DNA of 64,000 bases, from assembly GCA_963729795.1 (NCBI GenBank), contig CAVSPC010000063.1, forward strand, positions 14,823-78,822, written 5' to 3'. A program made the position numbers and the translations under genes. Each line of letters starts with the position of its first letter. Position 1 is the first letter of the stretch. The stretch comes from CAWBBA01 sp963729795 (lineage in GTDB: Bacteria; Desulfobacterota; Desulfomonilia; Desulfomonilales; Desulfomonilaceae). Under the pieces are notes generated by a model. It saw nothing but the letters and a program-made list of their open reading frames with translations. It ran no database searches and was not told where the DNA came from. This document shows, piece after piece, positions 44,406 through 53,961 of the stretch.

Positions 44406-44639
44406 ATGAAAACATCACACAAAAGAGCCACCATTTATCTCGATCCGGACCTTCATCGTGCCCTGCGAGTGAAAGCTGTGGAGACAGATCGGACCATCTC
44501 CGATCTTGTGAATGAGGCCGTGAGGCTGAGACTTGCTGAAGATGCCGAAGACTTGGCGGCGTTTGACGACCACGCGCGTGAACCTGACCTGCACTTCGAA
44601 GACGTTTTGAAAGATCTTAAGCAGCGTGCCAAAATATAG
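44406..44639 (+). CDS. Ribbon-helix-helix antitoxin
   Basis: The 77-residue product has a CopG/RelB-like DNA-binding start: KRATIYLDPDLHRALRVKAV, then TDRTISDLVNEAVRLRLAED. The acidic C-terminal tail would wrap the toxin. The stop lies inside the next gene's start (overlap 14 bases), the typical arrangement of a type II toxin-antitoxin pair. Confidence 0.88.
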   Translation: MKTSHKRATIYLDPDLHRALRVKAVETDRTISDLVNEAVRLRLAEDAEDLAAFDDHAREPDLHFEDVLKDLKQRAKI

Positions 44640-44886
44640 CATTCTCATCAAACCGTCTGCGGTCAAAGAAATTGAGTCCGTTGGCACGAAAAGAGATCGT
44701 CAACGCATCATTGCCCTTATCAGGAAACTAGGTGACGACCCGCGTCCGCCAGGATGCGAAAAGCTCTCGGTCCATGACAAATATCGAATCCGGCAAGGGC
44801 CCTACAGAATTGTCTATTCAATCAAAGATCGGGAGTTCGTAGTCTACGTGGTCAAGATCGGGCACCGCAGAGAAGTGTACCGGTAG
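44626..44886 (+). CDS. RelE/ParE-family toxin
   Basis: The 86-residue product matches the RelE fold: YSILIKPSAVKEIESVGTKR, then LIRKLGDDPRPPGCEKLSVH, DKYRIRQGPYRIVYSI and VVKIGHRREVYR. The Arg and Tyr near the C-terminus are the residues used for ribosome-dependent mRNA cleavage. It is translated with the RHH antitoxin upstream. Confidence 0.9.
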   Translation: MPKYSILIKPSAVKEIESVGTKRDRQRIIALIRKLGDDPRPPGCEKLSVHDKYRIRQGPYRIVYSIKDREFVVYVVKIGHRREVYR

Positions 44887-44966
44887 AGCTCGAGACCGCA
44901 GATTGCTGCCGAACTTTTCCTCAAACTGGAAGTCCAACCTGCATATTGCTTACAAAGGGGGAAAAG

Positions 44967-45374
44967 ATGGCCGAAGAATTCAAAGGACATGGGGACTTTA
45001 TCAAGCAGCACGGCGCCTTTTGCTGGGCGGAATTGATGACAACTGATGTGCCGGCCGCGCTGGAATTTTACACCAAGCTGTTCGGATGGGCCACCCAGCA
45101 ACTCGAAGAAGAATACGGATCGTACGTATTGGTAAAGGTGGGCGAAAACGAAGTCGGTGGCGTCATGGCAACGCCTCCTGAAGCTAAAGGCATGCCGCCG
45201 ATGTGGGGAGTTTATGTGACCGTCGAAGATGTCGATGCTACGGCTAAAATAGCTACAGAGCTTGGCGGAAAAATACTGGTTCCGCCGAGAGATATTCCGA
45301 ACGTGGGGCGTTTTTGCGTAATTCAGGATCCTCAGGGGGCAGTGATCTCAGCGATCACAACCAAGCAGGGTTAG
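44967..45374 (+). CDS. VOC-family (glyoxalase-like) protein
   Basis: The 135-residue product starts at the ATG at 44967, just after a purine-rich AAGGGGGAAAAG. It has the paired beta-alpha-beta-beta-beta modules of the VOC superfamily: AFCWAELMTTDVPAALEFYT, then KLFGWATQQLEEEYGSYVLV; second half VYVTVEDVDATAKIATELGG and FCVIQDPQGAVISAI. His and Glu positions could bind a metal. The substrate is not known. Confidence 0.82.
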   Translation: MAEEFKGHGDFIKQHGAFCWAELMTTDVPAALEFYTKLFGWATQQLEEEYGSYVLVKVGENEVGGVMATPPEAKGMPPMWGVYVTVEDVDATAKIATELGGKILVPPRDIPNVGRFCVIQDPQGAVISAITTKQG

Positions 45375-45564
45375 CGGCGCGTTCCTCGCACCGGCGCGCT
45401 ATTAGCATGGGAGTGTCTACATCCCTGCCGGCGGTTTTGAAGCCTCGAACTGGGGCGCACAGCGGTATGACGGCAGAAGCCTGCAACGCAGACTGCGGGA
45501 ATTCTTTGCATCGAATGGCCGAAGGAATATTGTTTTCGGCAACTGCCTTAAATGCAGACCGGTG

Positions 45565-45798
45565 TCAGTGCAACATGGGATCGCCCTTGACCTTAACCAG
45601 GTCGAGCAGATCACGCACGCCGATAGAAACTGTAGGTGCTCCTTCAAAGCCGAATGCACACTTGCCGCTGTCGGTAACGGTTAGAGCAAAATAGCCTTCG
45701 GGAAACTGGGCTATCAGCGTTGCGCCGGTACAAGGTTTATCCGTTACTACCATATCTTTATCCAAGATCAGGGTCGCCAGGATTTTCTCGTCAGTCAT
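45565..45798 (-). CDS. Small protein of unknown function
   Basis: The 77-residue product starts at the ATG at 45798 (MTDEKILATLILDKDMVVTD). The longer frame upstream crosses repeat sequence and is rejected. It is acidic with a beta-rich look (GATLIAQFPEGYFALTVTDS) and has no recognised motif. The ribosome site is weak. It could be spurious. Confidence 0.45.
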   Translation of the reverse strand: MTDEKILATLILDKDMVVTDKPCTGATLIAQFPEGYFALTVTDSGKCAFGFEGAPTVSIGVRDLLDLVKVKGDPMLH

Positions 45799-45964
45799 GC
45801 TTTTTCTTTTTCCTTCTTTTCTTCCAATCCCTACCTCCCATAGTATTAGCGCTATAAATGAAACACGCAAGACGAAACTGTCTCGAAATGGGGGGCGTGA
45901 GAGAAAATTGTGGGACGGGTTTGGTCGACCGGAATTACGGCGGGCAAGACGCCGATCCCATCCG

Positions 45965-45995
45965 TACTCAAGGCCCCCCTTTTCTAAGGGGGGAT
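45965..45995. repeat. CCCCCCTTTTCTAAGGGGGG repeat
   Basis: GCCCCCCTTTTCTAAGGGGGGATT is a copy of the CCCCTTTAGAAAAGGGG family seen at 26612-26702, 50375-50412, 56880-56975, 58415-58432 and 59500-59600. Confidence 0.55.
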
Positions 45996-46057
45996 TTATA
46001 CCGATTCGCTTTCGAGCAAGGGACACCGTGTTTCCATTGGGACAGGCACCTTGCCTG

Positions 46058-46205
46058 TCGTCGTGCCCGCGTACGCGGGCATCCAGACTGGACCCCGGAT
46101 CGGAGTCCGGGGTGACGGATGGCGGGGAGTCCCGCGTTCCGTGCGGGATGCCCCACAATGTTCTGTCGAGGATTGTCACCGTCTTTGACGGTGCATTGGT
46201 ATTAG
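46058..46205. repeat. Composite intergenic repeat, copy 2
   Basis: It shares with 33028-33170 the order TGCCCGCGTACGCGGGCA, GGATCGGAGTCCGGGGTGACG and AGGATTGTCACCGTCTTTGACGGTGC, with an inserted CCCGCGTTCCGTGCGGGA. The gap 45799-46350 shows no gene. Confidence 0.6.
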
Positions 46206-46350
46206 GTGGATTTTCAACGGGTTATCAAAAGGAACCTCCCTTTCGGAAGGGAAAAAAATTCGCCCAGCGCGGGCCTATCTTAATGCTTGTGGGCAGGATG
46301 CCCGTCCCGTCCTTCACCGAAAAATGCTTATACCCACTGTCGGCGGGGCA

Positions 46351-46923
46351 TCAATTCTGCACATGTTTGAGCACTGCCGACTCTACCACCAGATTCCCCT
46401 GGTTCCTGTTGGCGTAACCGCTCCCTGTCCAGTACTCCATGTGATATCCTGCACCGCCGTCGCCTGTACCTGCCCCCCAACCGGGCTGGTCCTTGTTGCT
46501 GTCGTCATAGCCTTGAATCCACTCATTAACGTAATACTTCCCGATGCTTGGACCGGTTGCCGTAGGGGTTAGCCCATTTACACCTTCTTTTCCCGGAAAT
46601 GGGTATTGGCTGGGGTCGGGGACCGGGCTCGTGCAGTCCGCATCAGTTGTGTTAGTGGGCGGAATCGGCCTTACCTGGGGGCCGGAATTCAAAGACCCGG
46701 AGCCGGTGTAGCTCGGGGGATCCGGAACATTGCTATTCTTTAGATCGTTGAAGGCTATACCGCATGCCCCATCCGCAAGGTTGAACAGCTTATTGTAATT
46801 CTTCATTGCGCCGGTGAACTGCAGGTCCAGCCGGGACATTTCCATAAGACCGACCCCGAGCAAACTGATCACGCCAAGAAATAAAAGAACTATGACAACT
46901 GCATATCCTTTGTTGTTATTCAT
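46351..46923 (-). CDS. pilX: PilX-like minor pilin
   Basis: The 190-residue product has the PilX-type N-terminus NNNKGYAVVIVLLFLGVISL, with a short leader and a hydrophobic helix but a non-standard residue at the cleavage-adjacent position. A polar C-terminal domain of about 130 residues follows. It is the last gene of the pilus group, 15 bases after pilW. Assignment rests on context and the N-terminus. Confidence 0.72.
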   Translation of the reverse strand: MNNNKGYAVVIVLLFLGVISLLGVGLMEMSRLDLQFTGAMKNYNKLFNLADGACGIAFNDLKNSNVPDPPSYTGSGSLNSGPQVRPIPPTNTTDADCTSPVPDPSQYPFPGKEGVNGLTPTATGPSIGKYYVNEWIQGYDDSNKDQPGWGAGTGDGGAGYHMEYWTGSGYANRNQGNLVVESAVLKHVQN

Positions 46924-46938
46924 CTGTTGCCCCTATTC

Positions 46939-48285
46939 TCAATCGTTTGGATACTGGGCAAGGACCAACGTTCGGGGATTGACTCGTATGATTCTCGTGG
47001 CCCTTTTCGTCGTGATGGCATTGCCTGCTTGTACCTGCTGGTTGTTAAGATTACTGTAGTTGATCGTATACATGATAGTTATCTGGACGTACCTCAGAGC
47101 GTACGTAATGGCAGCCTGTGCATTGGTCAGGTTGCAGAAAGTATCATCCGTGGGAGCCCATTTTTGGGATGATTGAGGGGTCAATGTGCTCGTCGGGATG
47201 AATAGGCCCTTGACTTGAAAATCTTGAACGCTGAAAAACGAATCCTGAGCCGCCGAGGTAGTATTCGCGCTAGTACCCCCAAGAAATGACTGGCCGCCTT
47301 GCCCGCTTTGCCCGTTTCGCAGAATCTGTCCCGGCACGGTAATAATTCCTGTTGTCGAGTCTATTTGCGGAGGCTGGAAACTGTACACCACAGCCGGAGT
47401 GAAATAATAATTTCCCGCGGAAGGGCTGCTGCCGTTGCATCCGATAGAGGAACCCGTAAGTGTGAACTGCGTAACCCACCCACTCGGCGGGTTTGTCATA
47501 GTCTGACTTACAATGGTTGACGTGGCCGTACCGGGTGTAGTAACGCGCTGTGCGCTTGGCCTTGCGGTCAAAGGGGTTGTAGGGTTGGTCAAGTAAATGA
47601 CCCCGCCTATATTATACTGGTTTGCCTGAGCTTCGGCCTGCGAAGGGGCTGGAATGTTGAATTTCCCTCCGATTATATTTGTCGAGGTCATGGGAGTCGC
47701 AGTATATAAGTTGTATACCAGCGCGGGCCACATCGCAAAAGGCTTTGTGAGATTTTGTCCAACCCCGACGATGTCGCCTGTCATGGGGATTGTGCTCTTC
47801 AGGAACTGGCCGTAGTTCACGTAGAGTGTGTCATAATAAGGCTTGTTTGTAGTGGGATAGGATGTATTTTCCGTGTCGAAATAGTAGGCCATCTGTGGAT
47901 AAGCCGATACGCCGTAGCCCATCTGAACCATATCCCGCTGTATCTGCATCAAGGCAAGTGCCACGCTGTGGCGGGCGGAAGTCTCCTTTGCACTTTGGCC
48001 TCCTCTCTTACTTTGAAAGAGATAGAAGCCGATCACTATGCTGAGAATGAGCGCGACGATGAACAGGGCCACCATCATCTCCACTATGGTAAACCCTCTT
48101 GAATCCTTTCGTAAGCGCTCACCGGGAATTTTGTGACCGGCATCCAGCGTCGCGGGACCGATCCTACCGGGACCATAGTAGGACCGGCATCTTGCCGGTT
48201 GATAGTAGGGCCGGCGTCTCTGCCCGTTTAGCCTGATATCCAGTAGACCGCTTTCTCGCTGAACGGTTACGTTGTTTCTTTCCAA
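46939..48285 (-). CDS. pilW: PilW-like minor pilin with a repeat-extended leader
   Basis: The start is the TTG at 48285: GGAGG lies five bases upstream and the pilV stop is only a few bases away. The prepilin signal SRGFTIVEMMVALFIVALIL appears only after about 60 residues, because the 5' part contains a palindromic repeat (48160-48230) that is translated in frame. Cleavage before Phe is expected. The mature pilin is about 385 residues with a large C-terminal domain. PilW helps prime type IV pilus assembly. The long leader is unusual. Confidence 0.8.
   Translation of the reverse strand: MERNNVTVQRESGLLDIRLNGQRRRPYYQPARCRSYYGPGRIGPATLDAGHKIPGERLRKDSRGFTIVEMMVALFIVALILSIVIGFYLFQSKRGGQSAKETSARHSVALALMQIQRDMVQMGYGVSAYPQMAYYFDTENTSYPTTNKPYYDTLYVNYGQFLKSTIPMTGDIVGVGQNLTKPFAMWPALVYNLYTATPMTSTNIIGGKFNIPAPSQAEAQANQYNIGGVIYLTNPTTPLTARPSAQRVTTPGTATSTIVSQTMTNPPSGWVTQFTLTGSSIGCNGSSPSAGNYYFTPAVVYSFQPPQIDSTTGIITVPGQILRNGQSGQGGQSFLGGTSANTTSAAQDSFFSVQDFQVKGLFIPTSTLTPQSSQKWAPTDDTFCNLTNAQAAITYALRYVQITIMYTINYSNLNNQQVQAGNAITTKRATRIIRVNPRTLVLAQYPND
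48160..48230. repeat. GTAGGACCGGCATCTTGCCGG repeat inside pilW
   Basis: TAGTAGGACCGGCATCTTGCCGGTTGATAGTAGGGCCGGCG belongs to the same family as CAACCGGCAAGATGCCGGTCCTAC at about 56147-56171. It lies within the coding leader of pilW. Confidence 0.6.
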
Positions 48286-48296
48286 GTGAGCCTCCG

Positions 48297-48950
48297 CTAA
48301 GGGGTCGCCGATGTTTGAGTGATCCCTGGTACTAGGAAATTGGTCAGTTGGGTCTCATAGGGGCAATCCCAGGGGTCCTGCCCCGAGCAAAGGCCGTGCC
48401 AGTTCCCCTGCGTATCCTGCGTTCCTGATGACCAGCCCACTGCCACATAAATCTTCCACGTATTCCCGCCATAAGGCTTGATCATCCCATTGACTTGCTG
48501 AGAATCGGTCACGATCCATTTATAAAAAATGCCGGCATAGCCCTGGCCGTCCGGTTGAGACACGTTTCCGTAGTAGCCGACGCCTTCAACGCAGTTACCC
48601 ACGCCACTGGGACAGGACGTGTCCCTGGAGACTTCATTAAACGGCCGGTCCGGACCCCAAAAATCCGTGGTAAAGTTGGAAGCCGTGGGGTCCGGAACCA
48701 AAGTGAAATTCGTAGTGCTGCTAAGGTCCGAAACTTGTTTTATGGAATTTGTAGATGACAGGGCGCCTTTCAATTGTTCAAATATTTCCTGAGCAACAAC
48801 GTCCGCGGCCTGCTGCTGAACTGAAGCCGCGTTGTAATTCAGAGAGACCTGGAGCAGCTTTGAAAGAGCAAATATGCCAATGGTGAGAATGAAGAGAGCC
48901 ACCATGGCCTCAAGTAAACTGAATCCCTTGTTTCCTGGAGCTTCTCGCAT
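48297..48950 (-). CDS. pilV: PilV-like minor pilin
   Basis: The 217-residue product starts at the ATG at 48950 with a short leader and the prepilin signal NKGFSLLEAMVALFILTIGI. The longer frame to 49040 crosses repeats and is rejected. The C-terminal domain has Cys pairs (CPSGVGNCVEGVGYY, LCSGQDPWDCPYE) that may form disulfides. The stop is 11 bases before pilW. Confidence 0.84.
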   Translation of the reverse strand: MREAPGNKGFSLLEAMVALFILTIGIFALSKLLQVSLNYNAASVQQQAADVVAQEIFEQLKGALSSTNSIKQVSDLSSTTNFTLVPDPTASNFTTDFWGPDRPFNEVSRDTSCPSGVGNCVEGVGYYGNVSQPDGQGYAGIFYKWIVTDSQQVNGMIKPYGGNTWKIYVAVGWSSGTQDTQGNWHGLCSGQDPWDCPYETQLTNFLVPGITQTSATP

Positions 48951-48984
48951 GTTAGACCGATCCTTGAAAAAGTATCCGCAACCG

Positions 48985-49305
48985 TTGACCGCAGAGTACG
49001 CCGAGAATGCAGAGAAAAAATTTGTCAGATTTGCCAGCATTCCCTGGTTCGCATTGGCCCACGATCCGCGGTCCGACTTGATTCAATGCAATCCTGATTC
49101 CGGTAGGATGCTGGTGAGCGCAGCGAACCGCATCGTTCACTTTCTTTTCTCGGTCGACGCAGCTCTCCCGCGCAAAGCTCGGGCTCGCCAGCATCCTATG
49201 CCGATGCTTGACCGCCAAGACGCGACAGATGCGGTTCACCCCCTTGCCAGGGGATTCACCACATCCTACGCCAGCTTTTTCTCTGCGGTCTCCGCTGTGA
49301 ATATT
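48985..49305. repeat. accgcagag repeats between pilV and fimT
   Basis: GACCGCAGAGTACGCCGAGAATGCAGAGAAAAA (near 48987) and TTTTTCTCTGCGGTCTCCGCTGTGAA (near 49277) form an inverted pair. The 390-base gap holds no gene. Confidence 0.55.
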
Positions 49306-49343
49306 GATTGCCCGGTGAGCCATCATGATTTCTCCGTCTAGCG

Positions 49344-50111
49344 TCACTGAGCAGCTCCTTGAAGTATCTTCCCCATGTAAGTCACAGTGAATTGGACAGT
49401 TCCCGCGGTTTTCGCTTTACTGATCACCCTCAGCTTGTGGGTGGTGGGTTGCCCGTAGGTGTACGGCGGGACACTGGACGAAGCAAAGGTTGACAACACA
49501 GGGACTCCCATCCAGTTGAAGGGAATGAACACGGCTGGATTCGTCGAATTGAACGGAGACGCGTCAACCGCGGAGCCGGTGGTCCAATCCTGGATGTCGA
49601 ACCTACTATCATTGTACCGATAATCGGAAATCTCCACCCAGTCTGTCTTCCATTGCGCGCCCACACCTGGTTCGTTTCCCGCGGGGTCATATTTTTCCCC
49701 GGACACGGCTGCGGAGGATGTGTGAGCCACAATGCAATAATACGTCGACCGGCCGTCGTTTACGATGTTGCCGACACTGTATGATGTACTTGGCTGCCAT
49801 AGCGGGTTTGGCGCGGCCAAGCTTGCGGACAACGCCGGCCTGATCAAAACCCACGTGGTGCTTTGAGACTGGATCGCCCTTACCTGAGCCAGCGAAATGG
49901 CATGGTTCAACTTGCGAACCGTGTTGCTGAACGCATATTCGTTGCGGTAATCCATGAAACCCTTTGCGCCGACGGCCAATAGTATCGTAACAATGGTGAG
50001 AACCACCATCAGCTCGATAATTGTGAATCCCCTGGTCGGCTGGTGGGACAGGCTTCCAGCCTGTCGCTGACGGACGGGCAGGATGCCCGTCCCCACCAAA
50101 TTGTTCTTCAT
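49344..50111 (-). CDS. fimT: FimT/GspH-type pseudopilin with a repeat-extended leader
   Basis: The 255-residue product is taken from the ATG at 50111. After MKNNLV the leader is encoded by a palindromic repeat (VGTGILPVRQRQAGSLSHQ), then PTRG-FTIIELMVVLTIV gives the prepilin cleavage site and helix. The mature part has the GspH/FimT plan (AFSNTVRKLNHAISLAQVRA). The unusual leader of about 28 residues is still workable. It is one of the minor pilins of the cluster. Confidence 0.78.
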   Translation of the reverse strand: MKNNLVGTGILPVRQRQAGSLSHQPTRGFTIIELMVVLTIVTILLAVGAKGFMDYRNEYAFSNTVRKLNHAISLAQVRAIQSQSTTWVLIRPALSASLAAPNPLWQPSTSYSVGNIVNDGRSTYYCIVAHTSSAAVSGEKYDPAGNEPGVGAQWKTDWVEISDYRYNDSRFDIQDWTTGSAVDASPFNSTNPAVFIPFNWMGVPVLSTFASSSVPPYTYGQPTTHKLRVISKAKTAGTVQFTVTYMGKILQGAAQ

Positions 50112-50412
50112 ATCGTGCGCCGAGATGTCCCTCGCCACCCCCGCAATCCTATCAGGAGGTAGCGCCGGCGTCCCTGCCGGCGGTTCATGAACAACCGGCA
50201 CTGAGGCCGGTTTTACCGGATTTAGATTGGTGGGACAGGCTTCCAGCCTGTCACTAAATGACGGGCAGGATGCCCATCGCCACTGCAAGATGCTCGTTCC
50301 ACCCGAGGAACACGGACTAAACGATAACAGGGTCATCGATCTTTCCTTTGGGGGGCGCTTTAACCTCGTGAAAATCCGCCTAAATCCCCCTTTAGAAAAG
50401 GGGGACTTTGAA
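50040..50412. repeat. Block of palindromic repeats around the fimT start
   Basis: 50040-50098 is GGTGGGACAGGCTTCCAGCCTGTC and GACGGGCAGGATGCCCGTCCCC, inside the fimT leader. 50155-50185 is GTAGCGCCGGCGTCCCTGCCGGCGG. 50228-50300 repeats the first type. 50375-50412 is AAATCCCCCTTTAGAAAAGGGGGACTTT. No gene is seen between fimT and pilY1. Confidence 0.6.
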
Positions 50413-50460
50413 TTGCTCGTCGCCTCTGTCACCATCTACAGCTCCACATCTCTCTCTTGG

Positions 50461-53400
50461 TCACTGCTGCGGCCCTGTTTCCCGCCAGCCCTGAACTTGA
50501 AACGACCCGGGGATGTTTACCTTTGTGACCGAGATATTCCCCAAGCTCGTCTGAACCGCAACCTGATCTCCGTTCAAGAGGACAGGCGAGCTTGGCACAC
50601 CGCTCCCCAGATTCACCTTCTGCCCATACAGGAGCTTGCCGCTGGGCCCCTGGGTATAGAAGTTCTCGACCACCACCGTTGTATCTACTATGGCGACGAA
50701 CCCTGCCGGAAAGGCCGAACACATATAGTCAAAAACATACAAGTATCCCGTCCCGCCTGCCTGGCAGATGTCATTCTGATTGGCGGTGGGATTGGCAGCC
50801 GTGGGGCTGAATGAGGTGAAAAATACCAGGCCACCGGCAATCAGCGGTCTTCCAATGACTCTCTCTCCGGGAGTTGTCAGATCAAAAATGCAATCCCAGC
50901 ACGCGGGGCCATTCGGATCGCGGACGGACCCGGTGCATGATGGGTTATTCTCATCGCAACAATCCGGCAAGGCGTTGCCGTTCGCATTCGTTGTTTGTTG
51001 CACCCAAGCGCACCCGGAATGCGAAACCGTTGCGCCGGAATTAGGATCGGTTGCAGACCACGAGCACCCCGAGTCCGGCGAGTAGGGGGTATTCGTAGAA
51101 GAAGCCGGGTTGGGGGTCGTACTATCCGTTGCTCCTATGCATCTGAACGTGGTGGCATCGCAGTCCGGTTTTACATGGATGTTCAAATTCGAACCGGATG
51201 CGGTGCCGCTAAGCACGGTCGACGCGGTCCAGTCGGCGGACACTCCCAATTGGGTGAAGTCTATCGGGTCCCGCAGGTTGTATATGGACATCTGGGCCGT
51301 ATCCGTAGCATCACTGTTGGTCCCGTTTACGTTCTCGTATTTTCCTCCGGCCATGAGCACGCGTATGGCGTTTCCGTTGTTTCGCTCCCAGCTTGCCGCA
51401 GGTTGAATTTGGAACGGCTGCCGGCCGGAACGGAACCAGTTGGAAGCGTACTGCTGAGCTCCGGAATTATTATAAGGTATGGGTTTGGTCCTCCAAATAT
51501 CCACGTATACTCCGTCATTGGCGTTGGACCCCAGGCTTTCAAGGGGATCGAAGTTCAGCTTTATTCCGTAGAACACGCCGTTCATATCACCAATGTAGAT
51601 GGAATCTACGTATCCGTCTTCACCCTGTGTGGCGCCTATGCGGTTGCCGCTCTGATATGTGCCCAAGTTCCACAAATCCAGGGCCAACGGGTCGGACATG
51701 GCGTACGGAACCTCGGTCTGGCAATTCTGACCGTTACTGTCGCAACCCCGATCCTGCACCGGGAACAAAGTTTTACTGATGTTGTATATGGAAGGCCACA
51801 CGTATTTGAACGCATTCATGCCCGTTTCAATGTCCAATGCCAGCAGGAACGTTCCGTTCAGGGCATGTTTGAATCCGTCAACATAGAACTGTGGCCAGCT
51901 CGTGGGAAAGATATCGGGAATGACAGTGGGCTCATAGAGGTGGGCGCCGCCTCCGATAAAGGCCAAATTCCGGACACCGCTAACGTTGAGATCGGCGGTG
52001 CTGCAGTTGCTTGGCGCACAGATCTGGGTCTGGCCCGTTCCAAGAGCCAGAGGGCAATTAGATAACTTCAGGCCGCTGGGGAGTCCCACCCGGCCCACAT
52101 AAGGCCTCGACCACGAGACCGGTACGTTCTTCACCACGTTGTAAGCGTAATCCGAACCACTGAACGGCTCCCATGGCGCGGTTACCGCAGCATTACCACC
52201 GAGGGCTGTCTTGAGCTCAGACAAGCAACTCTGCGTACAGGCCGGGGTAAGGGTCCCGCCTACACACGCTGCACAGCATCCGCCACACGACTGGCTTGGA
52301 GACTGTTTATTCCAAAACGAGGGCGGAAATTGGGGGGCCACACATGCAGTGATGTCCCCGGGAGTGAGGCCGTTACCTGTCTGGCAAGATGCTGCGAACG
52401 ATTGCGCTGCTGCCTGCATATCGAAGGTAACGACCATATTTTTGAATACCGAGTACTCCCACAGCAGCTTGGGCGTATAGTTGCCGGAAGAATCCTGGTG
52501 TCGCGGGTCCGTGACATCCAGGCAGAAATACGTGTCCCCGCCTTCACGCTCGCCTCCCAGGATCACGGTGTGCCAGGGCCAAACGGAGGACGCGGTAGAG
52601 TTATTGGCCGCGTACTCATTGTCAAAGAATACAGTCCATGACGAGGGCGCCAGGTCCACCATGAAGCGGTGCTGGCAGCCATTCGAACTGGGACAGTCAG
52701 GACCTGTAGTGGCACCGTAACTCGAAGCGGCCAGGTACTGGAGCTGATCCAAAAGATTGCTCGGAATGTAAGCCCACTGTTCCCGACCGATTTGTTGGAT
52801 CCGCAGAGCATCCGATCCGTTGGTGTTGCTTTGCACATCGCTCGGTTTTATCGCCCATGTTTGGTTCACACTGTCGTATACTGATACCAGAATCGCATGG
52901 ATCATGCCGTCGTTTGCGCCCACATACACCATCTTGTCTCTATACCGAATCTGTGGGTCGGTGCTGCTGTGAGCCGGAGGAGCCGGACTGCAACTCCCGG
53001 ATGTGGAGCTGGTATTGTTCGGATCCAATTGGCGCCAGTTCAGAAAGTACTTATTAAATCCTGCCGATTCAGCAGCAGAATTGCATTGAACCACCCCCAC
53101 CTCTGTGCTGCCTATAAGTGCTTTGGTCTGAGACGGCACCGCGCCCAGAGACGGAGGCCCAACTATCACCGGCGTGGAATAGACGACGTCACCCAGTATC
53201 CACGGGCCCGGGAAATGCGCGCCTGTCTCCATTCTGGATCTGTACCCGGATTGCTCTTGTCCAAGGACCCAGTTCACGATTGCATCCCGCGTGGTTGTGT
53301 CCGGCACCCCAAGAACAGTTGGGGAGATATTGGTAGTGCTGAATAACATAAGCTGAGGGTTCCCATTGGCGTCCAGGACAATGTTCCCGCTTGAGTCCAG

Positions 53401-53961
53401 CTTCTCGGTATAGACCAGTCTCGTCGTTGTACTTGGAGGCTGCAACGGAGGCTGCATAGCCGCGTCCCAACAGTTTCCGGGGGGATGGCCGCTAATGATT
53501 TGCTCGCAGAGCGTGTCCCCAGGGTAATTGAGGAAATCATAATTTCCGTTCTTATCCGGCCAATAAGATTCCAGATGGCCGAACCACAGGAAACGGCACG
53601 CATCGGCCGTATCCGTACTTGGGGCACGGGCCTCGAATGCGCCCCGAACTATGAGGTCACCTTCAGCGCTTTGCTGCGCGACTGTCGCGACCGCACTGGA
53701 CGCCGCAGTCTGCTGGGTGATATTTGTCAGTATGTTCTGCAATGCCTGTTCTATTTGCTCGCCGTTGGCTGCATTAAAGTAATGGTCTGGTACGCCTTTG
53801 CAACCGGATGTGAAATTGCTGGTACAGACCGTAGTGCTGAGGTTCCATTCCTCGCAGCATGATTGGTTTGGGGACGACGAGATTGGACACTGGGATATGC
53901 TGAAAGTCTTGGTCGCGCTGTTGCAGCCGCAATTCCGAACATTACAGTTGTCGGCGCAGTT
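50461..53961 (-). CDS. pilY1: PilY1, C-terminal part (after the frameshift)
   Basis: This frame stays open for 1166 codons to the stop at 50461. The stretch 53742-53961 upstream of its first start-like codon is also coding: NNCADNCNVRNCGCNSATKT, later HYFNAANGEQIEQALQNILT, a usual PilY1 junction. The beta-propeller of PilY1 follows, with MVYVGANDGMIHAILV, AYIPSNLLDQLQYLA and YGIKLNFDP. The calcium-site-like loop reads GEDGYVDSIYIGDMNG. PilY1 sits at the pilus tip and modulates adhesion and retraction. It is joined to the N-terminal part by one shift at 53962. Confidence 0.82.
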   Translation of the reverse strand, partial: NCADNCNVRNCGCNSATKTFSISQCPISSSPNQSCCEEWNLSTTVCTSNFTSGCKGVPDHYFNAANGEQIEQALQNILTNITQQTAASSAVATVAQQSAEGDLIVRGAFEARAPSTDTADACRFLWFGHLESYWPDKNGNYDFLNYPGDTLCEQIISGHPPGNCWDAAMQPPLQPPSTTTRLVYTEKLDSSGNIVLDANGNPQLMLFSTTNISPTVLGVPDTTTRDAIVNWVLGQEQSGYRSRMETGAHFPGPWILGDVVYSTPVIVGPPSLGAVPSQTKALIGSTEVGVVQCNSAAESAGFNKYFLNWRQLDPNNTSSTSGSCSPAPPAHSSTDPQIRYRDKMVYVGANDGMIHAILVSVYDSVNQTWAIKPSDVQSNTNGSDALRIQQIGREQWAYIPSNLLDQLQYLAASSYGATTGPDCPSSNGCQHRFMVDLAPSSWTVFFDNEYAANNSTASSVWPWHTVILGGEREGGDTYFCLDVTDPRHQDSSGNYTPKLLWEYSVFKNMVVTFDMQAAAQSFAASCQTGNGLTPGDITACVAPQFPPSFWNKQSPSQSCGGCCAACVGGTLTPACTQSCLSELKTALGGNAAVTAPWEPFSGSDYAYNVVKNVPVSWSRPYVGRVGLPSGLKLSNCPLALGTGQTQICAPSNCSTADLNVSGVRNLAFIGGGAHLYEPTVIPDIFPTSWPQFYVDGFKHALNGTFLLALDIETGMNAFKYVWPSIYNISKTLFPVQDRGCDSNGQNCQTEVPYAMSDPLALDLWNLGTYQSGNRIGATQGEDGYVDSIYIGDMNGVFYGIKLNFDPLESLGSNANDGVYVDIWRTKPIPYNNSGAQQYASNWFRSGRQPFQIQPAASWERNNGNAIRVLMAGGKYENVNGTNSDATDTAQMSIYNLRDPIDFTQLGVSADWTASTVLSGTASGSNLNIHVKPDCDATTFRCIGATDSTTPNPASSTNTPYSPDSGCSWSATDPNSGATVSHSGCAWVQQTTNANGNALPDCCDENNPSCTGSVRDPNGPACWDCIFDLTTPGERVIGRPLIAGGLVFFTSFSPTAANPTANQNDICQAGGTGYLYVFDYMCSAFPAGFVAIVDTTVVVENFYTQGPSGKLLYGQKVNLGSGVPSSPVLLNGDQVAVQTSLGNISVTKVNIPGSFQVQGWRETGPQQ